Source: Tetranychus cinnabarinus (taxonomy: Eukaryota > Arthropoda > Arachnida > Trombidiformes > Tetranychidae). From it: a stretch of DNA of 64,000 bases. The position numbers and the translations under genes were made by a program. The stretch lies in the NCBI GenBank assembly GCA_022266195.1, contig WHVY01000002.1:3425001-3489000 (forward strand). Direction: 5' to 3'. The notes under the pieces are model-generated. The model had not been told where the DNA came from. It did no database searches and was given only the letters and a program-made list of their open reading frames with translations. Shown here in pieces: positions 1-12,776 of this stretch; position 1 is the stretch's first letter; the number at the start of each line of letters is the position of its first letter.

Positions 1-267
1 ATAAAGTTGAGCTAACGATGAATCTCAATAAAATTGGATGAGGAAATAATGTTTGAGTTGACTAGAAGTCAGTTGATGATCGTTGAGAGTGCGGTTGAAA
101 AACTAATATTTCTTTTCTTGAATAACAATTCTTTACTTTTGAAAATAGTCATTAAAAGATGATGTTGAAGCGATGAGAAGCAAAAAGGCTGGTGATGAAA
201 TTTGAAGATTGTAGATTGAAGACTGAGGATGCTGATGATAGAAGCTAAGAACTGACAAAGAACAAAC

Positions 268-924
268 CTTGATCGAGATCGGGAAAATGATCTTGATGGG
301 GATCGACTAACAGACCGTGGTTTACGATATGGTTCTTCTCTGCGTCTGAAAAAGAGATAAAATTAGATGTCTTGTTCAATTTAATAAAATTTTTACCTTT
401 TAGGTTCAGCTCCATGATCACGTCGTTCTCTTATTTCTCTACCATCTCTAGCGTCATGGCCGTCTCTTTCAAATGGAATGCCTCTACCTCCACCGCCACC
501 ACGACGGCGGGCACCAGGCGGACCTCCACGTCTGGACTTGCCATGTGACATTTCTACTCTAACCCTTGAGGGACCGATTCTAGTTCCATCCAGTCCACGA
601 CAAGCATCTTCAGCATCTCTACTATCCTCAAATTCAACAAAAGCAAATCCTAATCAAGCCAATAAATCAAAAAATAGATTAGAACGAGTTGATAGGAAAC
701 AACGTAGTAAATTAAAAAAATAATGTGTGATATTTGACTAATTAGATTGTATGGATAAAAAAGGTAAAAACAATCTTACCGGGAGGGTTTCTTGCTACCC
801 AAACATTTTTCAAAGGCCCATACCAAGCAAATGCATTTTCCACTTCAGCTCTAGAAGTATTTTCACTCAAATTACCAATATACACTTTACACGCCAGATT
901 CCAATCTTTGTGACTTTTAGCCAT
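268..924 (-). CDS. Rbp1: SR splicing factor, Rbp1/SRSF3 type (3' end beyond window edge)
   Basis: RNA-binding splicing regulator of the SR family, acting in the nucleus on exonic enhancers. Visible exons on the minus strand are 924-780, 649-397 and 345-268; all three join in frame. The N-terminus reads DWNLACKVYIGNL, then YGPLKNVWVARNPPG and, after the first intron, FAFVEFEDSRDAEDACRG: the RNP2 and RNP1 motifs of a single RRM, very close to Drosophila Rbp1 and vertebrate SRSF3/SRSF7. No CCHC zinc knuckle is seen, which argues against SRSF7. After the RRM comes a Gly/Arg-rich linker, then an RS region (SVSRSPSRSFSRSRSR) ending at a donor GT at 267. The stop codon and any further exons lie in positions 1-266 or off the left edge; I could not find a terminal exon in the window. 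Family identity is very sure; exact paralogue is less so. Confidence 0.9.
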
Positions 925-1547
925 ATTAACCTTCTTACAATTATAAATACACTGTAAACAAAAATGATTTAAAAGTGAATCTAAATTGCTTTGAAAATAT
1001 AAAAAAAAATCACAAAAAAAGATCCAGAAAGTCTTCTTTCCTAAATTTTTGTGCTTATGGCATGATGCTTAGCGCCATCTTATCGGACAAAAGAACTAAA
1101 TAGGGACTATTTTATCATTGAAGTAAGAAAATTCATTGAGAATAGACGTCTGTCTTTTTAACTAATTTATTAGTCAGGAGATGGCAGTAGCAGCTTCTTT
1201 GACCAAAGTCACGTCTTTAGCGGCGCTTTATAAGCTGTTTGAGGCCTTCTTTGAGAGCGTCTTTGAAAAAAGTAACTTTGTTAAACCTAAAAAAAGCAGA
1301 TGGTATCTTTGGTTTTATTGCTCAGGTCAGATTGGTCTGATCTCTGACTGATTGATTAAAATAATGGACACAGAGGTCGGATGAACAGTTTAAAGATCAT
1401 TGAAAGAGTAACTTCAATTTACAAATCTTTATTGCATTTTTCGTGATTTATTTGCAAAAAAAGTATAGCAAAATACTTGTAAATATTTACAAATAGTGTT
1501 TTGGTTTGTAAATAAACTTTAATCGAGAGTCGAGATAATGATTAAAA
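925..1547. other. Intergenic spacer between SR-factor gene and neuroguidin
   Basis: About 620 bases containing the 5' leader and promoter of the SR gene (leftward) and the 3' UTR of neuroguidin. No ORF or RNA gene was recognised. Confidence 0.5.
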
Positions 1548-2679
1548 TCATTTTCGGAATTTTCTTTTACCTCTTTTCTTTTTGATTGATTTGTTTTTTG
1601 GCTTGCTTTTAGATTTAGTTTTCTGATTCAGATTAACTCCGCTAGTTCCTGCTGTTAAGAAAGAAGTATCCCCAAATTGAGTAATCTCATCACCAAGATT
1701 TTTACCGGATGTCAGAGGTTGTTTCAATTTAGCCTTCTCTTTTTTACTCATTGTGATACGAATAAAGTTGTCTTCTTCATAATCTTTGATTTCATTCAAT
1801 TTCTTTTCCATCTTCCTCTTCCTGATGGAGCCAGTTGAGATTTCTTCTGGACCTTCATCATATTCTCGTCGTAAGTCTTGAATAATGTTACTTGAAAGAG
1901 CTCTTTTCTTTGCCTTTTCAATAGCTTTTTGTTTGCTTATTTCAGCAGACTCATCATCGTCATACATCATGGCAGCAACTTTAGGAGGTATATAAACGTT
2001 CGATTTCCCGGTTTTCTTTTTAGTTCCTATCGATTTTGACAATTTATTTTGTTCATCATTACTTTCATAGTCTTCTTCTTCATCTTCATCTTCGTCAAAA
2101 TCTGTAAAACAATAATTCAACGGTGAGAACAAAAATCTAAATATAACCTGCAATATAATGTAATTTGAAGTTCAGCTGTGTCCAAAAACTTACCTAATAA
2201 ATTGTGTGGTGCAGGCTTGAATGCGAGTGGGTTGTTTTGTTTATCGGTTACATTTTTACCAAGAGATAAAATCTTCTCAATCTGGTAACTCATCTTTTTA
2301 TAGATTTTCTGACTTTTTTCAATGTAAACTCTAAGATCAACTAGCCTATCTACAACAGGATTCCCTTCCAGTTGCAGCCCAGAGGATTTGATTTGAAATA
2401 ATCTAGTTAAGTTAGTCAAGTAAGCAGCCATCAGCTGATTACGAGCATTCAAAAAATTATTCCCATGTTTCATATCCAGATCACCATTTTCAATTCTAGC
2501 TGTGATAGTTTCAACGAATTTACGAGCTACAGCTGTATTGTTAGCTACTTCATTAAAATATTCAGCACAAAGGTTAATTTCCTGAATGATTGAAAAAGAG
2601 AAATAGATAAGATAAGATTAAAATTAGTTTTAAAGAAAGTGAATATAAATGACGAAAAACTTACCTCTTGTGACGCCAT
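1548..2679 (-). CDS. NGDN: Neuroguidin (Sas10/Utp3/C1D family)
   Basis: Nucleolar/cytoplasmic Sas10-C1D family protein linked to 18S rRNA processing (yeast Lcp5) and to CPEB/eIF4E translational control in animals. Three exons: 2679-2665 (only MASQE), 2581-2194 and 2101-1548; phases agree at both junctions (donor GTAAGT after 2665 and 2194; acceptors TTCAG and TTACAG). The second exon carries the helical Sas10/C1D domain (NLTRLFQIKSSGLQLEGNP, then VDLRVYIEKSQKIYKKMSYQ). The last exon has an acidic stretch, YIPPKVAAMMYDD, EEISTGSIRKRKMEKK, YEEDNFIRITMSKKEKAKLK and a basic tail ending KRGKRKFRK, which is the conserved neuroguidin C-terminal layout. Total about 318 residues, close to the vertebrate protein. 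No anomalies. Confidence 0.92.
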
Positions 2680-3859
2680 GGCCACTATTAACAATCAATA
2701 ACAATTACAGAAAAAAAGACAGGTCACAATAGTCACAACAAATATGTTCAACTAGACTTAAAAGTTTTCAGAAAAAACCATGTGATGAGCGTTTCTAATG
2801 GAGATGCTTGTAGGAAATTCATGCAGCAAAATAAACCCGGAAAACTAGTAAACAACATATGGCGCTCAATTTAATATGAAGACCAGAGTGATAATTTTAT
2901 TTGAAGAAATAATATTTGTTAAGTTATCGGCAATTTATCATCGTATATTTTAATATAACAATTGATAAAGTGTAAAAAGCGAAAATTACAAAATACAGTA
3001 TTTTATATTTGCATGCTAATTGCCTAAATAACACTTTAATTTTGGGTTTCAGGATTCTGTTTAGGTACAAAAAGCATAATATAAGACTCATTAAATGAGA
3101 TTAACTGTACAGCACCGTAAGTCTACAATAAGTAGAAAAATGATTAAGAAAAGGATCAAGGTAGGTAATAAAAGTGATGGAAGAGGTTGAAAACAAAGTA
3201 TTAACTTTTTACATAAGGTTTTCTTTTGGATTTCCATTGAAGCCATTCTCCATGGCTATTAAGATATTTATACACATATAAAAAAGGGTTTTAAGAGAGA
3301 CAATATTAAAAAAGGATCGCATCTGATTTTTTAGAACCAGTCGACTCTCTATCGATCGGTCAATCGTTGTAAATGTAAAAGTATAAAATCTCCTTAAGAG
3401 TATATTTAAGCGATGAAAAAAGATATGATGATTGAAGTTCAGGTGCAATGATTGACGAGAAAAAAAAACATAAATTATAGCGATGTGTATCGTAAGGATG
3501 ATTAGTGTATACATAAATAAATGAAAAGGCTGGATCTCTAATTTAAAAAATGAAAATTAATCTTTTGGTTCAGAGTCGCGTGAACATCTCCTTTTCATGA
3601 TACTTTGTTCAGCCCAATCTCTTCATAAGTTATAAATCCATAGACTCTGTTAATTTAATTTGTTCCTTAGTCGTTTTGATTTTCTCATAGTTAAAAGTTG
3701 CATTATTTTGCAGTTCTCTTTACATTAAACTGTCAATCTCTCAATTGTTTCATAAGTAAATACTTATAATAGATAAATTTTAAACTATGTATAATATTTA
3801 TATAAAATAGCTATTGGTATAAATCCTTTTTTTCTTTGTTGATAGTGAATTTTCTTCCA
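2680..3859. other. Intergenic / 3' UTR of RapGEF gene
   Basis: About 1.2 kb between neuroguidin's start and the RapGEF stop, both on the minus strand. It should hold the 3' UTR of the RapGEF gene and the promoter of neuroguidin. A 101-codon open frame at 3209-3514 (minus) has no recognisable motif and biased hydrophobic composition; it is not called. Confidence 0.45.
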
Positions 3860-6800
3860 TCACACGGCAGAGACTTTGTCATCTTGCTGAAGACTATTCT
3901 TAATCATTGGCACCTTTTTCAGGTTGTTGGTCACTGGTATATTATTGGTCTGCGGGGGTGTTGGATGGACAACTTGGCGTGTAACAGTGTTACAAGCTAA
4001 ATTTGCTAATTTTTGTTTCCTTAAAAGAGCTTCATCATAATCAGGAGGCCTTGGTCGATACGTTGTATGACTGGCTAGATTATTTAATTGTTGAGTGTAT
4101 GTGAATGGAGTTGAATGAGAATAAGAATGAGAATGAGTTAAGTGAGACTGCTGAGATGATAAGGTAGTTGAAGTTTGTTGCTGCTGCTGCGGTTGTTGTG
4201 ATGTCTGTTTTACACGCTGCTGTAAGGATAAAGCATTAGCTGCTTGTTGAAGTTGATTAATTCTTCTTAAACTAGTGACTGATGATGATTCCACCGGTAA
4301 TGGTACTGTTGATTTTGTTGGTGAGATGGCTCGAGGCATTGATGAGTTTATCATAAAACTATTTGATGACCCTTCACTAACAGATCTTGTATGTGATTGA
4401 GTAGATGAGTTATTAAGAGCTAGTATTTGAGGGAAATGGCTTCTTTGGTCTCTTGATATTTGATTATGATGGGCAAGAATATGATTTTTGGTATGATTGC
4501 TTCGTCCATATTCCATCTCACTGAGACTTAAAAGTTTTCGAAGCTGTTGAGGTGATTCAGCGCCAAATTTAAGTCGACCAGAGGATGAACCTGAAGAGGC
4601 TGATGAGAGAGTAGGTGAAGGATGGGGCTGCTTTGGTGATGGATTGATATTAAGAGAACCTCGAGAAGAGCTACAGTTATTGGTAGAACCTTGTAAAGAT
4701 CCACTTTGACCTCCTTCTAATTCTATTGATTTAGCTAATAAGGCATCCTCATCATAGTTGATGTTAGCGAAACTTTGCGTCAAATAATGTTTAACTTTTT
4801 TCCTCATCAAAGATTCTTCAAACATACGTTTGATGGAAGTTGCCGATAAAGGCGCTGCTATTGGAGGTGGGGGCGGTAATGGAACTCTCATTATTTCATT
4901 GTTGGTACTGTAATCATTGGCATAAGCGCTTGTCACACTGAAACCATGGCTGTTGAGTAGATTAGCGTATGATGAACCGACGGAGTATTGTGAGGAAGAC
5001 ATGTTCATAATGTTGCGAATTTCTTTGGAAATCATTCTGAGTTTTTCAAAATTAACCAACTCTTGTTCATCAAGTGTTGGATGAGCTAGATGGATGAAAG
5101 TCAGATCTTTCTTTACAATTGGAAAGAATGGGATGATAGGTGGATCACAACAATTAATTTCTCTTCTATAGTTCAACATATTACGTGATGGATCCATGAG
5201 TGACTGAAGATTTTTCAAAAGCTTATTGTACTTAGTGGGAAGTTTATCCCAAGTTGTCTTTAGGCGTTGAACAGATCCATGGCCAAGGCCAGAAAGAAGA
5301 GCAAATAGAGAATTATAATTATGAAGATGACGACAGATATTGGCAACCTTAATAAAATACTTGATTAATCTGATTCTCTTGACAACACTGGTTTCATTGA
5401 GAATTTCGTTGATTACCCAAAACATTTCCTTGTTACTGAGGGATTCAAATTCATTCAGTTCTTTTTTACATTTCTCGTCGATTGAGTCAATGTTACATCT
5501 CATCTCGAATACATCGTAAATGAACGATTGAGGTTCAATACAACGAAAAATATTGAAGTCATGGAGCGTTAGTTCGATGGCAATTACAGTTGAGTTAAGT
5601 GATAAAAGATTTATGGGCATTGGACATTCTTTCAGAATTTCTTGAGCTAATTCATCGTTGGACGAGTTATTAGATGAAGATGATCCAGTGGACAATAATG
5701 GATTACTGTTTTCTTTGAGGTAGTATCGAGATAATAAAGAAGCTTTTTCAGATAAATTGTTCATTTGATCAGGCAAACGTCGTTGTTTGATAGTGTTATT
5801 GGCCTATAGAAATATTGAAAGAATAGAAATGGTAATTAAATTCATTGAAAATGACGTGATGATATTGGGTGGAAAACAGGATAATTAAAAAATAAAATCG
5901 GAGGAGGTGTATGTTAGATAATGAGCTTCTCTAATAGCTATTTTATCAATGATATAATGAAAACAAAACAAATCCTGCATAATCAACAAAAAACAATGAC
6001 TGATATTAAATAGACAGCAAAAACATTGTAAAATCAGAATAGGTAAATCAGAATTATGAGAGAGAAGTAGCTAAATAATTTTAGAGATTTATCACAAAGC
6101 ATGAATCAAAATCCTGATCGACCTACATGTATAAATTCATAACGATTCTAAAGTTTACAGTGATTAATCTAGGTTCAGCCTGCCATAAATTAAACTTTTA
6201 GACAAGTGATGGTTGATGATGCATTGTTTCTACAAAGAGAAATTGATATTCTTTTTACCTCAGGGACAACGGATACTTCATAAAGGGCGTAGTTTAATGA
6301 CGATTTAGCAAGACCAGATTCTCCTGATGACTGTTTATTACCAACTGATGTTTGAGTACATAGGCCAAACTCTCTGCAACTGACCATTACGACTTCTCGT
6401 GCAGTAGTTTCTTCGTGAATTAAAAGATACCTAGAATCACCATTAGCTGCATTGAAAATTCTTATCACGAGTTGAGGGTCAGGGGCTGGATCCGGATTCG
6501 GAGGATCCATAAGGGCTGATGTGAAAATAGAGTGAAGGTCTGGATTTGAAAGGGAACGATGGACAGTGTTTTTTGGTAAATGATCACGATTAGGTCTAGC
6601 ACAGTCCACTTCACATTGGTTCAAAACATCCGTTTCAAAATCTGAATAAAAATTAGGTAAATGTCTCGAAATAAAATTGGCGAACTTTGGGATAGCTTTT
6701 TTAATTTTTGTTCCGCTGCTATTATTAGTTATTCCTGTTTGACATTTGTTCTTCTTTTGGAATGTAGTTTTACCATTGGGTGAGGTATTTATGGAGGTTT

Positions 6801-8678
6801 GTAAATTCGGAAGAAGTGCTGACGAAATTGAATATTTTTTGCCCTTAGAATCTGATAAAAACGAAAAAACGAGGAAAGAGTAAGAATTAGTGAATCAAAA
6901 TGCGAATGGAAATGGAAATGACAGTTTGAGAATAAAGGATTAAAATGATGAGGATGCAAGTGAGAGTAAGAAAAAATAAAGATGGTGAATTTTTATAGAG
7001 GGGAATGAATGAGTAAGCAAGTAGAGAAAGAAGAGGGAAATAATAATATGAGCACATAAAAGAGAGAGGAGAAGAAAGAGCGATAGTGAAATTAAGATAG
7101 GCGGAAGGGTAAGTTACCTAAGAATTGAAAAGGATGGAATGAAAGAGAAAAGAGTTTCAAGATGAGATAAGGATGAAAAACGAGTTTGAAAAAGAGAATA
7201 ATATTTATATATTCAGGTTAGATAATTAAATACCTTCAGGCAAACTGCTCATCTCTCGGAACATGAATGGATTATATTTAACAGTGAGTTGCAAATGTGT
7301 TGTTGATCGTAGAACTTCTAGCGCTTTAAATTGTGATATTATGGTAAAATTAATGCCATTTACTTCCAGAATCTGATCACCGCGCCTTAAACCAAGAGTT
7401 TCAGCTTTAGATCCTGAGTCAACTTTTGATACAAAAATACCATAGCCTCTTTCATATCCTCCTGCAATTGAAAAATTTAGCACCTCATCATCCCTATTGG
7501 ACCGGGTTAAAGTGATGTTGCGTTGCTTTGCTTTTGTTGAAATAGTCATATGTAAAAGGCTCAACTGTGTTGATAAACTGCTAATAGAAGATAGTTTAGT
7601 CTCAAAAATCTCCAAAAACTTTTGTCCATGTGATATATTGGGTTGTGATGCGGGTGACGATGTATTAGTAGCTGTAGTTGATGAAGATGTGTTTGTTGTA
7701 GTAGTAGTTGTTGTTGTTGAATTTAAAATAGAGCTTTCACTTGATACAAGCTCAAAGTCAAGGTAATAGTTACTAATCCATGTTTGTACGATTTGAATAA
7801 CCTTGCTTCTAAGGCTAGGATCGTCAAACCATGAGAGCAAGGTTGAACAAATCTGATTCATACCATTAACTAAATGAATATCAGCTTTACCCGGAGGCTT
7901 GTCATTTGGGTCGATTGAAGGCATAAAGACGCGATAGGTTAATAAAAAATCATCAATATAATATGGATCATATGTATCTGACTCCAATAGACCAAGAAGA
8001 AGCCTTTCAGGTGTACCCTGTCATAAAAGAAAAGATAAATTGAAGCATAAATTAATACTAAATTATTTAAATGCAATTTGATGAATTGCTTTTGCCAATA
8101 AATATTAATTGAAAATGATTTTTAATCAGATAATTAATGGCCCAACATAGTTGGTCTTCACAGGCATCCAAAATGGACACCTCTATGAGCGCAAGGATAA
8201 CTATATCATCATAAGTCAAAATCATTTCCTTTAGGGTAAATATTTAAAGTATATGACATAAGTCCAGGTCAAGCGGATGGGAGATTAATGGGTAAAATTG
8301 AGGACTGGAAAGAGGAAAGAGAAAGAGGGAGAGATAGAAAGAAAGAGGCAGGTAAAGAGATTGTGAAAAAAGTAAGAGAAAGAAAGACTAAGGAGAGGTA
8401 AAAGAATCTTAACTTACCCTGACTATAATATGGGCTTTTCTTTGGCCATCAATTGTCCTAAATTCTGTTATAAGGACAACTCGACCATCCTGAGATTCGT
8501 GTTTACAATATTCTGTTTGAGGCTCATCTAAAACCGATGGCCAAACATCATCACTTAATTCATCTTCATCATCATCAACCATGGACTCAATAAGTCCATT
8601 CAAGTCCAACACATAAAATTCACCTTCATAGCTGGTCATTTCACTTGATTTAAAAGATTGATTAGATGATTGAATCAT
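3860..8678 (-). CDS. RAPGEF2: PDZ-GEF / RAPGEF2-6-type Rap guanine nucleotide exchange factor
   Basis: Activates Rap GTPases at junctions and membranes. Exons: 8678-8418, 8017-7234, 6851-6259 and 5803-3860, about 1193 residues with consistent phases. Domains in order: Ras-exchange motif (GTPERLLLGLL, then YIDDFLLTYRVFMPS), residues about 88-205; PDZ (GYGIFVSKVDSGSKAETLGL, RGDQILEVNG), about 262-335; Ras-associating (QLVIRIFNAANGDSRYLLI, ending YEVSVVPE), about 470-546; the IKQRRLPDQMN linker; catalytic CDC25/RasGEF (FWVINEILNETSVVKRIRLI, PIIPFFPIVKKDLTFIH), about 610-815; then a Ser/Gln-rich tail with a PPDY (PPxY) motif and C-terminal SAV. Vertebrate RAPGEF2 has the same PPxY and SAV (PDZ-ligand) endings. 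The N-terminal cyclic-nucleotide-binding-like domain is not seen: the first exon has an acidic stretch and then VVLITEFRTIDGQRKAH, which aligns just after that domain. The start ATG at 8678 is the first available; the frame stays open to an acceptor-like TTTTAG before 8720, so upstream exons are possible. Confidence 0.9.
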
Positions 8679-9085
8679 GTATGCTTTTATCAAAATGAGT
8701 AATTTATAATTTTTAAATGCCTAAAATAATTGATTATTCATTAGGCTTCACAATATGAAACGAAAATGAAAAATAAAACTAATGATTACATCTCAACAAT
8801 AATCAAAAATCAACTTTTCCCAGTTCAACAAAAGACTGCAAATGTTTACATCAAGCATAGTGGAGTTTTTAATGAGAGTACGCTCCCTTTGCTTCGGTCC
8901 CTTGAAAGGGGAAAAAATCTCCAATTTCCGTGCAGGTCTTCGCTAGTCAGTTAATGGAGTAGCATTGGATTTAATTGTGAACAACATTAAACACTTTACC
9001 TGTTAAATTTACCATTTTCTTGTGAAGTATCGACTCTTCTTTACTTGTTTACTTGTGGTAGTGTTAAACCAATCTTAAATTAAAA
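8679..9085. promoter_or_regulatory. Shared divergent promoter region, RapGEF / U2AF
   Basis: The RapGEF gene (leftward) and the U2AF gene (rightward) start only about 400 bases apart, so their 5' leaders and promoters must share this stretch unless RapGEF has further exons beyond U2AF. No TATA box was identified. A short plus-strand open frame (8766-8954) shows no family motif. Confidence 0.45.
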
Positions 9086-11044
9086 ATGGCTAGACATTCA
9101 TCTGCTGATAAACGTAAAGCGAGGTAAGTTGTAGTTTTTTTCAAATGAACAATGTGAAAATTTATGTCTTATCCTATGGGTTACCATTTTACATGGCTAA
9201 CGATTAATTATTTTCATTTTTGTGAACTTATTTTCTCACAAAATTGGTAGTTTGTCGATGCTCTACCAATTTGATTACATCTTATTTCTGTGTATCAATT
9301 TTATATCGCTCTGTTTTAAACATGTTTTCTTTTTTCTTTATCTTTTTAGATCGCCGGACAAACCCAAGGAGAAAAGACGAAAGAAGCCTTCCAAGTATTG
9401 GGATATTCCACCTCCAGGATTTGAACATATCTCACCGTATCAATATAAAGCAATGCAAGCTGCTGGACAAATACCGGCAACTTTATTCGCTACTCCAGGG
9501 ACTGTACCTGTGCCAATTGTCGGATCTACTCTGACGCGCCAGGCTCGACGGCTTTATGTCGGTAACATACCATTTGGATGTTCAGAAGAAGAGATGATGG
9601 AATTTTTTAATTCACAAATGCATGCTTGTGGGTTCGCTCAAGCTCCCGGTAATCCTGTTCTTGCGTCTCAGATCAATTTAGATAAAAATTTCGCCTTCCT
9701 CGAAGTAAGTTTAAACTTTATCAAATGATGTAGATTTTACATTTAGTATTTTTTTTCTTTTTTTGAATTCTAGTTTCGGTCAATTGACGAAACTACATCA
9801 GCTATGGCTTTCGATGGTATTGCTTTCAAAGGCCAATCTTTAAAAATACGACGTCCTCATGATTATCAGCCAATGCCAGGCATGTCAGAGATTCCTCAGA
9901 TCACAGTTCCAGGAGTTATATCTACAGTGGTTGCAGATTCTCCTCATAAAATCTTTATCGGAGGTCTGCCTAACTATCTTAATGAAGACCAAGTCAAAGG
10001 TTTGCTTTTCAATTCTTACAAGAAATTCCAATTTTCTCTAATCATTTCAATTTTTTCCATTTAGAGCTACTGATGAGCTTCGGACAGTTAAGAGCTTTCA
10101 ATCTTGTAAAAGACTCTGCCACAGGATTATCAAAGGGTTATGCATTTTGTGAATATGCGGATGTCAATATCACCGATCAGGTATAAATATAAGAAAAAAT
10201 ATAAATTTTTCACACAGAGAGACCGGATAAAATTTATCAAAGCAGCCATTGGACGATGTCAAAAGATGTTTTTTTTTGTTTAGCACTTATTTACCAAACA
10301 AATTGATCATTCATTGGTTTTGGTTGGGATGGTTTATACTTGAAGAAGCTATAGTTATGAAATCTCAGCATAATCAAGATATAACCATTGACACTAGTAA
10401 TAGTTAGAAAAATTGTGTCTAATGGCTCTCTCTGTTTCATTACAGCTTTCTTTGACAGCTCTTGGTTCTATATCTATTTCAGGCAATCGCTGGTCTCAAT
10501 GGAATGCAGCTGGGGGATAAAAAACTGATTGTTCAAAGAGCAAGTGTAGGTGCTAAAAGTGGACCATTGGCCCAACCCGGCGCAGCATTGGCAGCTCCAG
10601 TTCAAATTCAAGTTCCAGGTCTTCAAGTGGTTTCCACTGGTCTTGGTCAACCCACTGAAGTTCTTTGTTTGATGAATATGGTTACTGCTCAAGAATTATC
10701 TGATGATGAAGAATATGATGATATTCTTAAAGATATCGAAGAAGAATGTTCCAAATATGGTGTTGTTAGGTCTATCGAAATACCAAGACCCATTCCAGGT
10801 GTCGAAATACCAGGTGTTGGTAAAGTAAGTAAAATTTTTCGTCTTCTAACGCTATCGTTAAATGAATAATGTTTAAAAATGTTAACAATTTTTTTCTTTG
10901 TTTTTCTAGGTGTTTGTCGAATTTAGTACGATACCTGAATGTCAAAGAGCACAACAAGCTTTAACTGGACGCAAATTTTCGGACAGAGTAGTGGTCACAT
11001 CATTTTTAGATCCAGATAAATATCATAGACGACAATTTCAATGA
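9086..11044 (+). CDS. U2AF2: U2AF large subunit (U2AF50/U2AF65), RS domain almost absent
   Basis: Binds the polypyrimidine tract and recruits U2 snRNP to the branch site. Six exons: 9086-9123, 9350-9704, 9774-9999, 10065-10180, 10483-10824, 10910-11044; 403 residues, all phases consistent. The U2AF35-binding ligand motif is intact (KPSKYWDIPPPGFEHI), followed by YKAMQAAGQIPAT, RRM1 (RRLYVGNIPFG, residue about 78 on), RRM2 (HKIFIGGLPNYLNEDQVK, KGYAFCEYAD) and the C-terminal UHM (ELSDDEEYDDILKDIEEEC, SIEIPRPIPGVEIPGVGKVF, ending FLDPDKYHRRQFQ). Human U2AF2 has 475 residues; the roughly 70 missing here are the N-terminal Arg/Ser domain, reduced to MARHSSADKRKARSPDKPK. The intron preceding exon 5 is unusually long for this gene (302 nt) and has extra upstream AGs (10453-10456 area) that could act as alternative acceptors. 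Confidence 0.96.
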
Positions 11045-12776
11045 TTTTCAATTTAATTTACTAAACTTTGATCTCTTCACATTTTTCATGACATCCTCTT
11101 TCTATTCAGTCTCACACCTCGTTTCATCTTCAGCTCAAATAATTTTGTTTTATATTCTTTCACAAAATTACTTCATCAGTTCGAGGATTTGATTCCAGCA
11201 CGAATTGATTGCCTTAAAATGGCAATGAATAAATTAACTCGATCACCAAAAAAACCTAACAAGAGCAAAATTGAGTTAAGCATGCATCTTAATAGAGATC
11301 GTACTTTCCCTTAGCGTATGTGCCATACCATCGGATGAAATTAAAATAACTTTTGACCAGAAGATAAACCAATGAAAAAAACACGTTCCATTGAATCATC
11401 ACAAATGTACACAAAATTTCATCGAAACTTCAAAATTATCTTAATTTAACACATTTTTAACATCTTTTGCTTATTCACCAGGAATCCTCCACTTAAAGAT
11501 CCAAGCAGAAACTTGCCAAAGAATCATATTAGTGTTTGATTTTGAGAAGTGAAATTTATTTGCAGCACCAAGAATAGATGATGTTAATCACTGGTGAACA
11601 AGTTTTAGGCTCCTATGATTGTTTCATCCACCAATTGAATTACTATGGAATGAATCCCGTTGAGTTGCTAGGGAACACAAGATTTATTAATTTCAACTTC
11701 TTTCTGTTCTCTATTCAATTTGTAATTAAAATCTTAAAACAAGGCCTTCATGTAACTATAGTTAGTATCGAGTTTGTAATCAATGGACTTGTTACTTACA
11801 GAATTTCCAGTCAGGAAGAAACACGATTCAACCACATTATTTTAACACTTTTTTAAATTATTCGAGAATCTGATGTTGCTTTACTTCCAAATTAATGGAA
11901 CTCTTTTCACTTCCACTGTAACAGAGTTCAAATAAATTAAAAACAACAAACAGCAAGTTACTTACAATTGTATAATATAAAATGCATTTTATTCAATCAA
12001 TCGGAATGAAATATAGTGACATTCGTCGATCTTTTCTTTACTCATACAATCAGGCACAATTAACATGCATGTCTACATAAGGTGGCAAAAATTCTTGCAA
12101 TCTTTTTGAGTAACAATCATTCAGATTGTAATTTGACCGAATTAGATTCATAATATCTCTTGATTGAAAAATGAATCTTCCGAAACTCAAAAAAATATTT
12201 TTTCAATTTACTATTATAGAAAGTCCGACAAAATCATAACTAAAATAGATCTAGAACGGGAAACTTTATGTTGAAACATTATTCATTGGCTGTATAAACA
12301 AAAATAAAGAGAAATTATTTTCAAGCAAATAAATATTGTCTTAAATCTATTCAATTCTTAAGCAAATATTATGAAAATCTGCCTGTTTTATTCTGAACTG
12401 ATATCCTTCTAAACGAAATAGTGAAGGGCGAATTAAAGAAGCTAAAAATCAATAAGATTAATAATTAAACCGATCAAAGTTTTTCTCGCAATTGTAGAAA
12501 AGAAAACACAATGCGTTGATACGAAAAAGACACAATTAACACAATTATCTTATTTATGAAACAAATTGACACAAATGGGCATAAACGTGTGAAAATTAAT
12601 TCTGGCAAATTAAGACTCTGTTGGTTTGAAGGGAGATAAAAACTGAGTCCATTGGCACTATTAAATAGTTCATCCGATGGACAGTTTTCGAGCAAATCTA
12701 AATCAAAGTTGTACATCGATCGCCTTTCGTTCAGCTATGGAAGCATATCTTTACATAAAACTCATTTATAGGAAAT
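11045..12776. other. 3' UTR of U2AF and intergenic DNA without recognisable gene
   Basis: AT-rich, 1.7 kb. Open frames at 11578-11856 (plus) and 12474-12716 (minus) lack family motifs, splice partners or a promoter, and are left uncalled. No tRNA-like cloverleaf or tandem array was seen. Confidence 0.45.
11228..11233 (+). terminator. Candidate poly(A) signal for U2AF gene
   Basis: First AATAAA downstream of the U2AF stop codon, about 185 nt into the 3' UTR. Position and sense fit; use is inferred. Confidence 0.4.

Noticed and set aside
11578..12716. Open frames at 11578-11856 (+) and 12474-12716 (-)
   Set aside because: No family motif, no promoter or splice signals; lengths expected by chance in a 2-kb AT-rich gap.
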